Below, piece after piece: positions 1 to 8,386 of a stretch of DNA of 14,156 nt (position 1 is the first letter of the stretch; each line of letters begins with the position of its first letter). The translations under genes and the position numbers were made by a program. Source of the stretch: Acanthamoeba sp. SK_2022b (taxonomy: Eukaryota > Discosea > Longamoebia > Acanthamoebidae); NCBI GenBank assembly GCA_027943245.1, contig JANDJZ010000815.1:1-14156 (forward strand), given 5' to 3'. The notes beneath the pieces are model-generated. The model saw only the letters and a list, made by a program, of their open reading frames with translations. It did not search any database and was not told the origin of the DNA.

Positions 1-3000
1 CGTCAAACTGTTTGAGGAGATTCTGATAGTCGCCGGGCTTGATGCAAAAGCTGTGCACGCTGCCCAGGAAGATCTGCCAAAGCCCGCCTGCGCCACGTCC
101 ACCAAGACCATCGGTGTGGGTTTCGACCGAGGCCAGAGGCCAGCCGATCGGCGGACGAGCGATGCTGGAGGGGCACGTACCCTTGAGCTCGTCGGGGATG
201 CCGTAGCGCACGATGTCGCGGAGCGCGTCGGAGGTCTTGAGCATCTGGATGCCCCAGCCGTACTTGCCGATGTACTCCTCCCACCGCTTGCGCTGCAGCT
301 TCTGCTTGATGGCGTAGTCGGACCGGAAGTGCTTGGTGTCCTTGACGATGGGCCCGAGGCCGACGAAGCCAAAGTCGTCCCACGGTCCCTCGGCCGGGGG
401 CACCTTCTCCAGCAGCCGCTCCGTGCTGCGGATGCGTCGCGACCACAGCTGCACCATCAGCTCGCAGCAGTGCTGCCTTCGCCATAACAGCGAAAAGGAA
501 AACTGTATTGCGGTCGTGTTGTTGTTGTTGTCGACCCCCACGCACAAAACACATGTAACCAATCAGAATTCAGAGCCGTGTGCGCAGCACCAACCGATGG
601 AAATGGAGTGATTGGGGGGGGGGGCGACGTACTTTGTTGGAGAGGGTGTTGACCTGAATGAGCTTACTATCTACAGATATGATGTCGAGCACTTCGCGGA
701 AGGGGATGACCACGGAAAAGCTGTGACCCTCCACGTCGGCGTGGAAGCACACGTAGTTGGCCGATATGTGCAGGGTGCCCTCGTAGACCTGGATGATGTT
801 CTCCATCCAGAGGCTGCCGCAGAACTCTGTGTGGCGCCGACGCACGACGTTGAGAGCGCGAACGGGCACAACACGACGCGCACGCAAGAGGAATGGCGTG
901 AGCGTCTCTGCGGGGGGGGAGGTGCGTGCCTGCGATGAGCAGCTCCTCCTTGGGCATGCGGAATGTCTTGCGATGCCTCTCGCGCTCGATTTCGCACAGA
1001 AGCTGCTCTCGCGTAATGCTCATCAACCGCGCCTTCGCTTCTTCGTCTCCATCACGGTCCGCCGCTTCCTGCACTCCCACAAGCAGCCGGGAAAATAATA
1101 AACAAATAAACAAATAAATAAATATTATTAACCATATGGTTAATAAGCGTCTATAACTCAATACGTCCATAGCTCGGTGAACGCACCTCGAGCAGCGCCA
1201 TGTGCCATATTCGCACCAGAAGGCTCATCGTTTGCTCAAAGTCTGCAAGAGAGTGGAACAAAAACTGGACCAGAGCAGCAAAGCCAGCCGGTCAGTCACG
1301 AACGGGGACAGGGGGGGGGGCTGAGACTGAACAAGGGCCTCGAGGTAACTCACCTCCTCGTGGTAGGCGCCCAGACAGGTGACGTAGATGGCGGGGACGG
1401 TGCCGTTGACGGCCGTGGCCCGTGAGAGCGAGGTGATGACACGCCAATAGATGGCCACACGTGTGTTGAGCCGTGGGCTGTGGAAGCAGACGTGCCGCGG
1501 AGTGACCAACAGCAGGCCTCGTCGCTCGACGCCCTTGCGCTCCAGCGAGCATGGATACTCTGCGTGCGCGCACGGCAAACCGGTAAGTAATTTTCTAATG
1601 GCAAAATCGAATTTAAAAGGTTGAAAGTGTTGATTGGTCTAATTAAAAGTTGTGAATCGCGAGTGTTTGGTTGGTGAACTCGTGACGAACTATCGCTCAC
1701 TTGAACACGACTGGCGTGAAAAAAATCCGGTCCCGAGCAAACACAGAAAGTGAGGGCACGCGGACGAGCAGGCGTACCGACGATGAGGCGCTCGATGGTG
1801 GAGATCTTGGGAAAGAGCTTCTTCCACAAGGCCTGGCGACTCTGGTCCATCTCTTCGAATCGCTTTTCCTTGGCCTTGTTGTCCTCCTCCTCCTCCTCGT
1901 TGATCATGATGTTGGCCTGTTTCTTCGCGAACTTGTGCTTGTTGTCCACGAACGTGGCGATCTCGAGCTGTCGTTCTCGCTCCATCGCTCTCTCGCGCTC
2001 GCGCTCCCGTTGCATCTCCTGAAGTGGACGCCGCACTGTCAAAAACTCCGCCAAAGACACGCCAACACAGACACGCACGAAGAGGGAGAGCGAGCGCGCA
2101 AAAGGAACACACACAAGACACAAGACACCACGGAGCGGGAGAGCGAAATGTGCGTGCGTGCGAGTGTCGGGAACGTGCACGAACCCTCTTTTTGGCTTCC
2201 TGTTGCGCCATGGAGGTGAACTTCATGAGAAGGAAGTCCCACAGCTCGTTCTCCTCCTTCTCCGACTCTCGTGTGAAGAAGGAGCACGCCGTCGACATGT
2301 CATTGACGAGCCAGTTCCAGTGCTCCTTGATCACTCGCAGGTCCTGCACGGGGAGCGAGCCGAAGAGAGGCATGCCCGTTGGCTCAACTTCATCCAAGCA
2401 CAGGCCACAGAGGCCACAACACCAAACACGAGGTGCGAACCTTGGCGAGTGCAATGACTTGGGCAGGGGCGCGGCTGCCGCCGTGGCTGTCCAATCCAGC
2501 AGAGGAGACCTCCATCGATCCGGAGTCCTTTGCTTCCTTGCTTTGCTTCGCTACGTGGCGCTGGCCTGAACGTAGTGGTAAAAAGAAAATCAACATCATC
2601 ACCATCATCAATTTTATAATAAGACAAGAAAAAGGCACATTTGATGTGAAGCCCACCATGCAAAAGCCAACCATAGTACTATGACATAGAAAGATGGTGT
2701 ATAGGAATTCAAAAAAAAATACAAAATGAATTCAAAAACGAAGGAGTTTCTTGCATGAAAGGTGCAGATAGAGGGATGCAGAAGATGGCGAAAATTGACG
2801 AGATGGCGCGCAGTACCGTAGGGAGGTTGTGTCTTGAGAAGGATGCGGTACGGAAAGCTCTCTTCAGTTCCCCCAGCGATTAAGCTCGGGGCGCGAGAGG
2901 TAGCGAGGAGAGATGAAGGGAGAGCGGTGAGCATGGAGAGCAGCGATGTTTCGTTCTTGCTCGCTGTGGCGGGCTTGTAGGCCTGAAGCTCGAAGAATTC

Positions 3001-3063
3001 ATTCTCTTCCAGTGTCTGCCACAGAGGGTCAGTGCCGGCATCGGGGGCGAACAGGACCCACAT
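1..3063 (-). CDS. TBC1D8/TBC1D9-like RabGAP with tandem GRAM domains (partial, 3' end outside window)
   Basis: This gene probably encodes a GTPase-activating protein for Rab GTPases, acting on membranes that its GRAM domains help it bind. My exon model on the minus strand is 3063-2817, 2565-2441, 2382-2185, 2018-1778, 1559-1354, 1264-1187, 1068-930, 826-633, 502-181 and 87-1, giving 612 codons plus one base. The N-terminus starts MWV and has a PYRIL block and a KEHWNWL block, as in animal TBC1D8/9. A charged, probably helical segment (about residues 191-255) is followed by GRAM1 (about 257-360, with LLLVTPRHVCFHS) and GRAM2 (about 400-500, with GTLHISANYVCFHA). The TBC domain begins near 572 (RYGIPDELKGGLWQIFLGS). 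The catalytic IxxDxxR arginine finger lies beyond the window edge and cannot be checked. Weak points are the acceptor before 2382 (GAG, not CAG) and the GC donor at 929. The start was chosen for its match to the family N-terminus. Confidence 0.85.
827..929 (-). other. Probable GC-AG intron inside GRAM2
   Basis: The exon upstream ends at 930 (CTC ATC GCA G) and the next exon starts at 826 (AG TTC TGC). No GT donor is available that keeps the GRAM reading frame, but CAG|GCACGC is. Its phase (1) and its place in the domain match the intron at 1777-1560 in GRAM1, which supports this choice. GC-AG introns are a known minor class handled by the major spliceosome. Confidence 0.65.
1069..1186 (-). 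other. Intron of the TBC gene with an AT-rich island and 22 bp palindrome
   Basis: This 118 nt intron has a GTGCGT donor after a GAG codon and a GTGCAG acceptor, phase 0. Its interior (1091-1146) is made of AAATAA-type repeats and ends in a perfect 22 bp palindrome at 1125-1146 centred on CCATATGG. The flanking exons are GC-rich, so the island stands out. AT-rich intron interiors are common in this window and may simply aid splicing. Confidence 0.75.
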
Positions 3064-3667
3064 GCTTGATTGATTTCGAAATAATTGGGTCCTCCTCTAC
3101 TCGAAGCTCCACTCGAATCGAATTCTCGCAGTGGAGAGGCAGAGAGAAGCAAGTCGATGGCGAGCTGGCCCGATAGGGGAAAAGGAGGAAAAGAGAGATG
3201 TCCAGTCTCAGATTAGATTGCACCCCTTCTTCGTATGCTTGCTGTTCTCCTCTTTCAATGAATCCAACAACACATGCTGCGGCCAGGCGGCTGCTTGAAC
3301 ACCCCTAACTCGCGTTCTTCACGACGAGGTGATCCGAGTGGTGAAATTTCTTGTGTCGACTGGGATGATGAAACCGGAAATATCCGAGGAGGAACGTGCC
3401 TTCTGGGCACAACACCCAACAGTAGTTGCAAGCTGCGAGCTGAGAGATAACCAGAAGATTAATACCTATTTATTTATCCTTCTTGGCCGCTGGCCTTCCG
3501 CTGGATGGCCCAAAATGCAGATGCAGAAAGGACACAGGAAAAAAGAGGAAGAACAAAACTTTTCCGCAAGCGCGCGTTCTCTCATCTCGCGTTCCGCCGG
3601 AATCGATGATGATTAATGATGATGTCGCGTGTTGTTCGACGTTGTCCCACGATTCGGGACTTGTAGC
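3064..3667. other. Intergenic region between the TBC and elongase genes
   Basis: This 604 nt stretch should hold the 5' region of the TBC gene and the 3' region of the elongase gene, both on the minus strand. An AATAAA-like hexamer on the minus strand at 3474-3469 lies about 194 nt past the elongase stop and could serve in polyadenylation. No clear TATA box, RNA gene or repeat was seen. The open frame at 3329-3616 on the plus strand has no recognisable domain and starts with GTG, so I do not call it a gene. Confidence 0.5.
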
Positions 3668-4558
3668 TCAGTTAGCCTTCCTGACATTCGTTCGCTTCTT
3701 AAGACGAGAATCGACCTGCTCCTGCTCCTGCTCGTCCTTGACGCGCTCGGCGCGCTCCTTGGCCGACTTGACGTCACGGGCGGCGTTTCGCTTGAAAACG
3801 TAGGAGTCGAGGAAGAGCTTGGTGAAGAGGACCATGTAGGAGGCATACATAACGAGGCCGAAGATGTAGTTCTCCGGGTGGGTGTTGCACACCAGGAGAT
3901 TGTGGAGCACGATGGAGACGCCAAGGACCATCTGGAGAATCTGGAGGGAGGTGATCGAGAGGCGAGTGCGGTTGCTAAATCGCACGCCGATCGCGCAGGC
4001 CGCGTAGTACGAATACATGAGGGTGTGGATGATGAGGTTCATCGCCGCGAACCAGCCACCGTTCGGGATGTGGAGGGCCCACGCATGCCAGCAGTAGAGG
4101 AGGGTCATGACGTGGTGGTAATAGTGGAGGAAGATGAGGGGCTTCTTGCGCAGCACGATGAAGACCGTGTCGAGCAGCTCGGGAATCTTGCTCAAGCAGA
4201 AGAGGTACACCCACGGGTTGGCCAGCTCGGCCTCGGTCGAGCACATGTCCTCCGTGAAGCCCTTCTGCGTCACCACTCTGTAGATGTGCGGCACGGTGCA
4301 CAGAGCTCCGAGGCCCGAGAAGGTGGCGAGGAAAACGTTCCAGAAGAAGAGCGGCTGCTGCAAATCGAACGGCTTGCGGTCCCTCATCACTCGCTTGCCG
4401 CCGAAGATGACAATGACGTAGAGCGCGCACAGCGCAAACGGCACCTCGTAGTGCTTTGCCATCCACAGGTGCGCCGACCGCCAGTCGTGGTAGGCCGGCA
4501 GCCACTCGAGCTCCAGCACGGACCACACCTTTTCGCCAAGTCCCTGGTGTTGCGCCAT
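3668..4558 (-). CDS. ELO-family very-long-chain fatty acid elongase (3-ketoacyl-CoA synthase)
   Basis: This enzyme condenses malonyl-CoA with a fatty acyl-CoA, the first and rate-limiting step of microsomal fatty acid elongation, in the ER membrane. The 296 aa product is a single uninterrupted exon and has the usual ELO length. Visible hallmarks are KIPELLDT (124-131), the histidine box HYYHH (145-149, HxxHH) preceded by KKPLIFL, and NLIIHTLMYSYY (174-185). Several hydrophobic segments (about 40-54, 70-90, 115-137, 150-165, 205-222, 232-250) fit a multi-pass protein. The tail after 255 is highly charged and ends RKAN, a weak resemblance to a dilysine ER-retrieval signal. The context around HxxHH is closer to ELOVL6/ELOVL3-type enzymes than to classic PUFA elongases, but the substrate cannot be settled from sequence alone. 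I chose the ATG at 4558. An in-frame ATG at 4660 would add 34 Pro/Ser-rich residues untypical of the family. Confidence 0.93.
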   Translation of the reverse strand: MAQHQGLGEKVWSVLELEWLPAYHDWRSAHLWMAKHYEVPFALCALYVIVIFGGKRVMRDRKPFDLQQPLFFWNVFLATFSGLGALCTVPHIYRVVTQKGFTEDMCSTEAELANPWVYLFCLSKIPELLDTVFIVLRKKPLIFLHYYHHVMTLLYCWHAWALHIPNGGWFAAMNLIIHTLMYSYYAACAIGVRFSNRTRLSITSLQILQMVLGVSIVLHNLLVCNTHPENYIFGLVMYASYMVLFTKLFLDSYVFKRNAARDVKSAKERAERVKDEQEQEQVDSRLKKRTNVRKAN

Positions 4559-5013
4559 GCTTGTTCCAACTTGTGCCGAAGGAAGGAAAGATGGAGGAGA
4601 GGAGTTGAAGGCTCTCGAGTTTGGTGGTGTCGTGCCGCGTGCGGGGCCGGAGGAAAGCAATAAAAGCGGAGGAGGCCGAGCTGCGGGTCCCTCTTCGCAT
4701 TCGCTTTCCTACACTCCGCATACGCGAAATTTCGGCACATCGCCGACCACACAGGAGCGACGTCCGTCTCGTTCCGTCGCATGTACAGGCCCCACCGCCT
4801 CAGGTGGTGCGTGAGGTGGGATGCTAGGTGTGGTGGTGAGGTTTGCTCGCATGCTTGGAAGAAAGTGAAAGTGAGGCAAAAAACGCCCGTGCCTGAAACG
4901 TGCCGAGAGTGGTGGAGGGAAAGGCACTTTTCCCCCGTGGTTGGTGGAGTTGTGATAATTCCACCTCACCACACTGGATTGGCTGACGCGTGTTGGAGCA
5001 AAAAAGAATGCCT
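4559..5013. other. Intergenic region between the elongase and SAPS genes
   Basis: This 455 nt stretch should contain the elongase promoter (minus strand) and the SAPS-gene 3' end. On the minus strand a CTTTTATTG sequence lies about 105 nt upstream of the elongase ATG (4669-4661) and is only weakly TATA-like. A reversed CCAAT pentamer (attgg) lies at 4978-4982. No gene, RNA or repeat was identified. Confidence 0.45.
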
Positions 5014-5446
5014 TCAGCCCTCGAACTTGGCCCAATCCTCGTCGTCATCGTCGAACTTGGCCCAGTCGGCATCGCTGGTGCTTTTGCTCTGCTGTGTAGC
5101 GGCGGGGGCTGCAGTCTGTGGTGGCCAAGCGGCATCGAACGACGCCCAGTTCGCCGTCGTCTGCGGTGTTGGCGCGGTGGTCGTGGCGGCCGTGGCCTTG
5201 GTCCAGTCCACGTCATCGTCGCCGAACGAGGCCCACCCAGCGTCGCTCGTCACGGGAACAGTCTAAACACAAAACAGAACACTTGTCAGAGACCAGCTCG
5301 CGATATCGAGCCTGGACGAGCGCTCCAACCTGCGGCGTGGACGTGAGCACGGAGACTGCTGCAGGCGTAGTTGGCGCGGCCTTGGCCCATTCCACTTCGT
5401 CGTCGTCATCAAACTTGGCCCAGTCGTCGGCGTTCGTAGTCTTCGC
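5014..5446 (-). repeat. Degenerate W-A-x-F acidic repeats in the SAPS protein tail
   Basis: Five tryptophan-phenylalanine units occur in the last about 115 residues: DWAKFDDDD (W559), GWASFGDDD (W599), NWASFDAAW (W628), DWAKFDDDD (W656) and DWAKFEG at the C-terminus (W666). Further tryptophans (EWAK and W609 in DWTK) sit between them. The coding DNA repeats too: cttggcccag-like blocks recur around 5025, 5056 and 5414. The units span two exons separated by the intron at 5329-5263. Confidence 0.8.
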
Positions 5447-8019
5447 CTGCACCCGGTTTATGCTCGCTACGTCAGCTCGCATAGAAACAACACACCGGGC
5501 ACATGTCGCACCTGCACATGCGGGACGGCCGGAGTCACTGCCGGAACGGAGGCGGCTGTCGGTTTCTTGCTGCCGCTGGCGTCGGGCTCGTCTACCTGGA
5601 GATCGGTGATCTTGACGTCCGCCGAGGAGGCGGTGGTGGCATTCCGCATGCCCTCCTCGGGCGCGTACTGCGAGTACTCGTTCTTCTCAGCCAATTGGCG
5701 CAGCGTCGTGCTGGCGAACGCTTGCCACTCCGTGCTCGCTGTGATGTGGCGTGTGAGGCGATTCACGTGGGTTTGGGGGAGAGCAAATCACGGGCGAGTC
5801 GCTGCGCGCACCTTCCGCGTAGGCGTTGACCTTGGGCTGGGCCGATGCTGCGATAGCCTGCGCGATGACGTAGACGTGCCCCAAGTGGCCCTCCGACCGA
5901 GCGCTGCAGAAAGCAACGCAGGTAAGTGACTCGCTCTCGCATGCGATTGCGCGGCGACAGCGGGAGAAAAGGGCCAACCTGTCGCTGGACTGCGCGCTGG
6001 AGACAATGCGCCGGAGAAGGCCGCCCTGCTCGAATAGAGGCGCCAGCAGCTCGTCAGAGTGGCCCTCGAGCGTGTGAAGCACCATCTTGAGCACTTCGTG
6101 GTGCCACATGTTGATCAGCGTGTTGTCAAAGAACAGGTCCTGTCCCACGTAGCCCGCCGCCACGCGTCAACCGAGTGAGCCAAACGATTGCGCGTTCAGT
6201 GAACAGCGGACAGCGGAGAGGAGGGAGGTCAACCAGGCACAGCGGGAGGACGCCGAGCTGCAGGAAACGTTGCGCCACAGACGAGTTGTTGGTGCGCAGC
6301 AGGGCCGACAGGAAGCGCCCGACCTCCAACTTGACCGTACCAAACTTGCCGTTCTGGTAGCGGGTTCGCGTGTGCGTGAGATCATTGGCGCGCGCCCAGG
6401 TCGAGGGAGGAGTGATACCTTGACGGGGCTCTTGAGCAGCTCCACCAGCTTGTCGAGCTGGGCAACCAGGCCGATCAACAATGGTGAGTCTGCCATGGAC
6501 ACAGCACGACACGACGGTCAGGGCATGGCTTTCGGTGAACGTTTGTCGGCGCGCAACGAGTAGCAACGCTACCGTCAAGGCGGACGCCCGTGTTGTCGGC
6601 ATTTTTGCTTTCGACACCCACTAGCCACAGGCTCCGCTTCTTCTTGTGGTTCTTCTTGCTGGCCTCGTCATCCCCGTCGGGAGCCGAGCTCACGCACCAA
6701 TCCAGCAGTGTTCGCACAAACTCGAGTCCGCTCACCAACTGCTTGCGCTGTTTTGGTCGAGTAGCGTGAGTTTAAATTATAAATAATTATAAATAAATAA
6801 ATAAATAAATAATCAATAATCAATAATAAATTGATAGGCGGTGGCGTACGTGGGTGGGCGTTTCGTTGGCTTCCGCTACGTGAGCGAACGTGTAGGCAAT
6901 GACCTGCTGCACCGATGCCTCGGATAGAGCGGATCGAGGCAGGGGTGAGCTGGCGTCCGACCGCTCCACGATCTGCGTCAGGACGGAGAGAGCGGTGGCC
7001 GGGACCTCCACGTCGTGCTGGTTGTTGAGCTGCGCAAGCAGCAGCGACACAAACTTCTCGCTCTCCAGCCACTGGCGTGTGATGCGCGCCAAAAGCAGAC
7101 CGTTAGCTCAGGTATGGCCTCGCCCGAGGTCGCAAGCGAACGGGATACCTCGATCACGCCGAGAGGGTCGACGGACTCGTCCTCCATGAACAGCCACAGC
7201 ATTTCGGCCACGCGGGGTGACGAGCCGGCGGCGTGCACGGCGAGTCGCTGCACCAGCCCCGGGTGGTTCCTCAGCGCCTCAAACGTCTGCGCCCGGGCTC
7301 CGAGTTGTGAGTGGACAGAGTCGTAGCGGGAGGTGGTGGGTGAGCAGGGGAAGGGCGGCAAGACCTCTTTTCTGCGGTGCTTGATGAGGGAGGACACGAT
7401 CTTGCAGAGGTTTTGGACGGGCACGACGTGGAGCGGCGCGTCTCGGTCGAGCACGGCCAGCAGGCGGGCGAGGAAGGGCACCCCAGTATCGAACTCGGGA
7501 CCGAGCATGTAGTCCTGGATGGGCTTCACGTCCATGCAGAACACCTCCGAGCACACGTGAGCGTACCTGTGGGGAGCAGGGACAACGCTTGCATGAGCCC
7601 ACGCAAAACATGGCCAGAAGCGAGGACTGAGGAGAGTGAGCAAAGCAGTACCGCATGCCCTTATCTTCAGTGTCGGTGAGGCCCTGCCACTCGCCTAGCG
7701 CCAGCCGCAGCTGCAGTCGCGTTGCCTCGGGAGCCAACACGCTACAAAAGGGGAGAGCATCGACATTGATAAATAAAAATAAAAATAAAAATAAATGAAA
7801 GAATATTATTGACAGGCAATTCGAGAGATCGGCAAGCGATAGTGAATAGATGTGCCAGGGAGCGTACAGGGAAAGGAGTCGGGGCTGATGAGCGATTACT
7901 TCGTTGAGGAACTCATCTTGATCGAGCAGGTCCAAGCTGAAAGCATCCTTGCTCTCTACGAGGTCCTGGAAGCTGCTCGTTGTGTCCCCAAGCGCCGCCA
8001 ACAATGCAAAAGCGTTCAT
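5014..8019 (-). CDS. SAPS-domain protein, regulatory subunit of PP6/Sit4-type phosphatase
   Basis: SAPS proteins bind the PP6 (yeast Sit4) catalytic subunit and direct it to substrates in cell-cycle, DNA-damage and traffic control. Minus-strand exons are 8019-7868, 7741-7652, 7566-7365, 7286-7149, 7071-6850, 6747-6573, 6489-6419, 6353-6234, 6139-5979, 5903-5812, 5738-5512, 5446-5330 and 5262-5014, joining in phase to 671 aa. Family signatures in order are FSLDLLDQDEFLNEV (near 30-42), YAHVCSEVFCMDV, VIEWLESEKFVSLLL, LGVLPLCLDLFF, GHLGHVYVIAQAI and STEWQAFASTTLRQLAEKN, matching the SAPS pattern in the right order. Residues after about 510 form a low-complexity tail with acidic W-x-x-F repeats ending WAKFEG. 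Introns are 65-126 nt. The start at 8019 is the first ATG in frame. An upstream coding exon is possible because TTTCTATTTAG just before 8060 could be an acceptor. The gene is divergent from the neighbour at 8387. Confidence 0.88.
6748..6849 (-). other. AT-rich intron of the SAPS gene
   Basis: This intron has a GTACGC donor after a CAC codon and an AAACAG acceptor, phase 0. Its interior at about 6771-6836 is nearly pure A/T with AAAT repeats, in sharp contrast to the GC-rich exons on both sides. A second SAPS intron (7867-7742) carries a similar island at about 7762-7812 built of AAATA units. Confidence 0.8.
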
Positions 8020-8386
8020 CTTCTTTTGCAGGAAAGAAAGCGATGTCGCACCGGTGAACCTAAATAGAAATCATCACAAATTATTTTCAAAAGCGTTTCG
8101 GAAACCTTGGGGTTTTGTGAAATTTCGGCAAGCTCTGCCAACGTGAGATGTCTGCGGTTCTCTCTGGCAGACAAGGACGGAGTAGAACAGGACGAAAAGC
8201 AGGGTGATTGCGGCTGCCCTTCGGTCCAAGTACCGTTTGATGTGGTTGCTGGCACTTCTAACCGGCGCGTGGCCATATCCGGCTCACAACAGCCCATTCA
8301 ACAATTCTCACCACTCATTAGGCAAAGACGCTCCCACATCAGCTTTCACCTTATCACCCCGACTTCACTTCCACTTGCCATCATCA
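8020..8386. promoter_or_regulatory. Divergent 5' region shared by the SAPS and coiled-coil genes
   Basis: Only 367 nt separate the start codons of two genes that run apart, so this interval probably contains both promoters and both 5' untranslated regions. It is less GC-rich than the flanking exons. No convincing TATA box is visible. A minus-strand open frame (8297-8016) crosses it without a recognisable domain. A 5' intron of the SAPS gene with its acceptor near 8060 is possible. Confidence 0.5.

Noticed and set aside
3329..3616. 95-codon plus-strand frame in the intergenic region
   Set aside because: It starts at GTG, has no recognisable domain or splice context, and its product becomes low-complexity and lysine-rich.
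3655..3730. tRNA-like sequence beginning GGGACTTGTAGCTCAGTTAG
   Set aside because: It resembles a tRNA 5' end, but no matching D-stem closure, anticodon arm, TTCRA loop or acceptor 3' strand follows, and it overlaps the elongase 3' coding end.
3629..4663. A 344-codon plus-strand open frame that is longer than the elongase itself
   Set aside because: It is antisense to the elongase, whose product carries all ELO hallmarks. The plus-strand product is charged, has no domain and reflects GC-rich codon bias.
8016..8297. Minus-strand frame upstream of the SAPS start as an extra coding exon
   Set aside because: Its phase does not join the SAPS frame through the visible GTTTCC donor and the TATTTAG acceptor, and it has no SAPS similarity.
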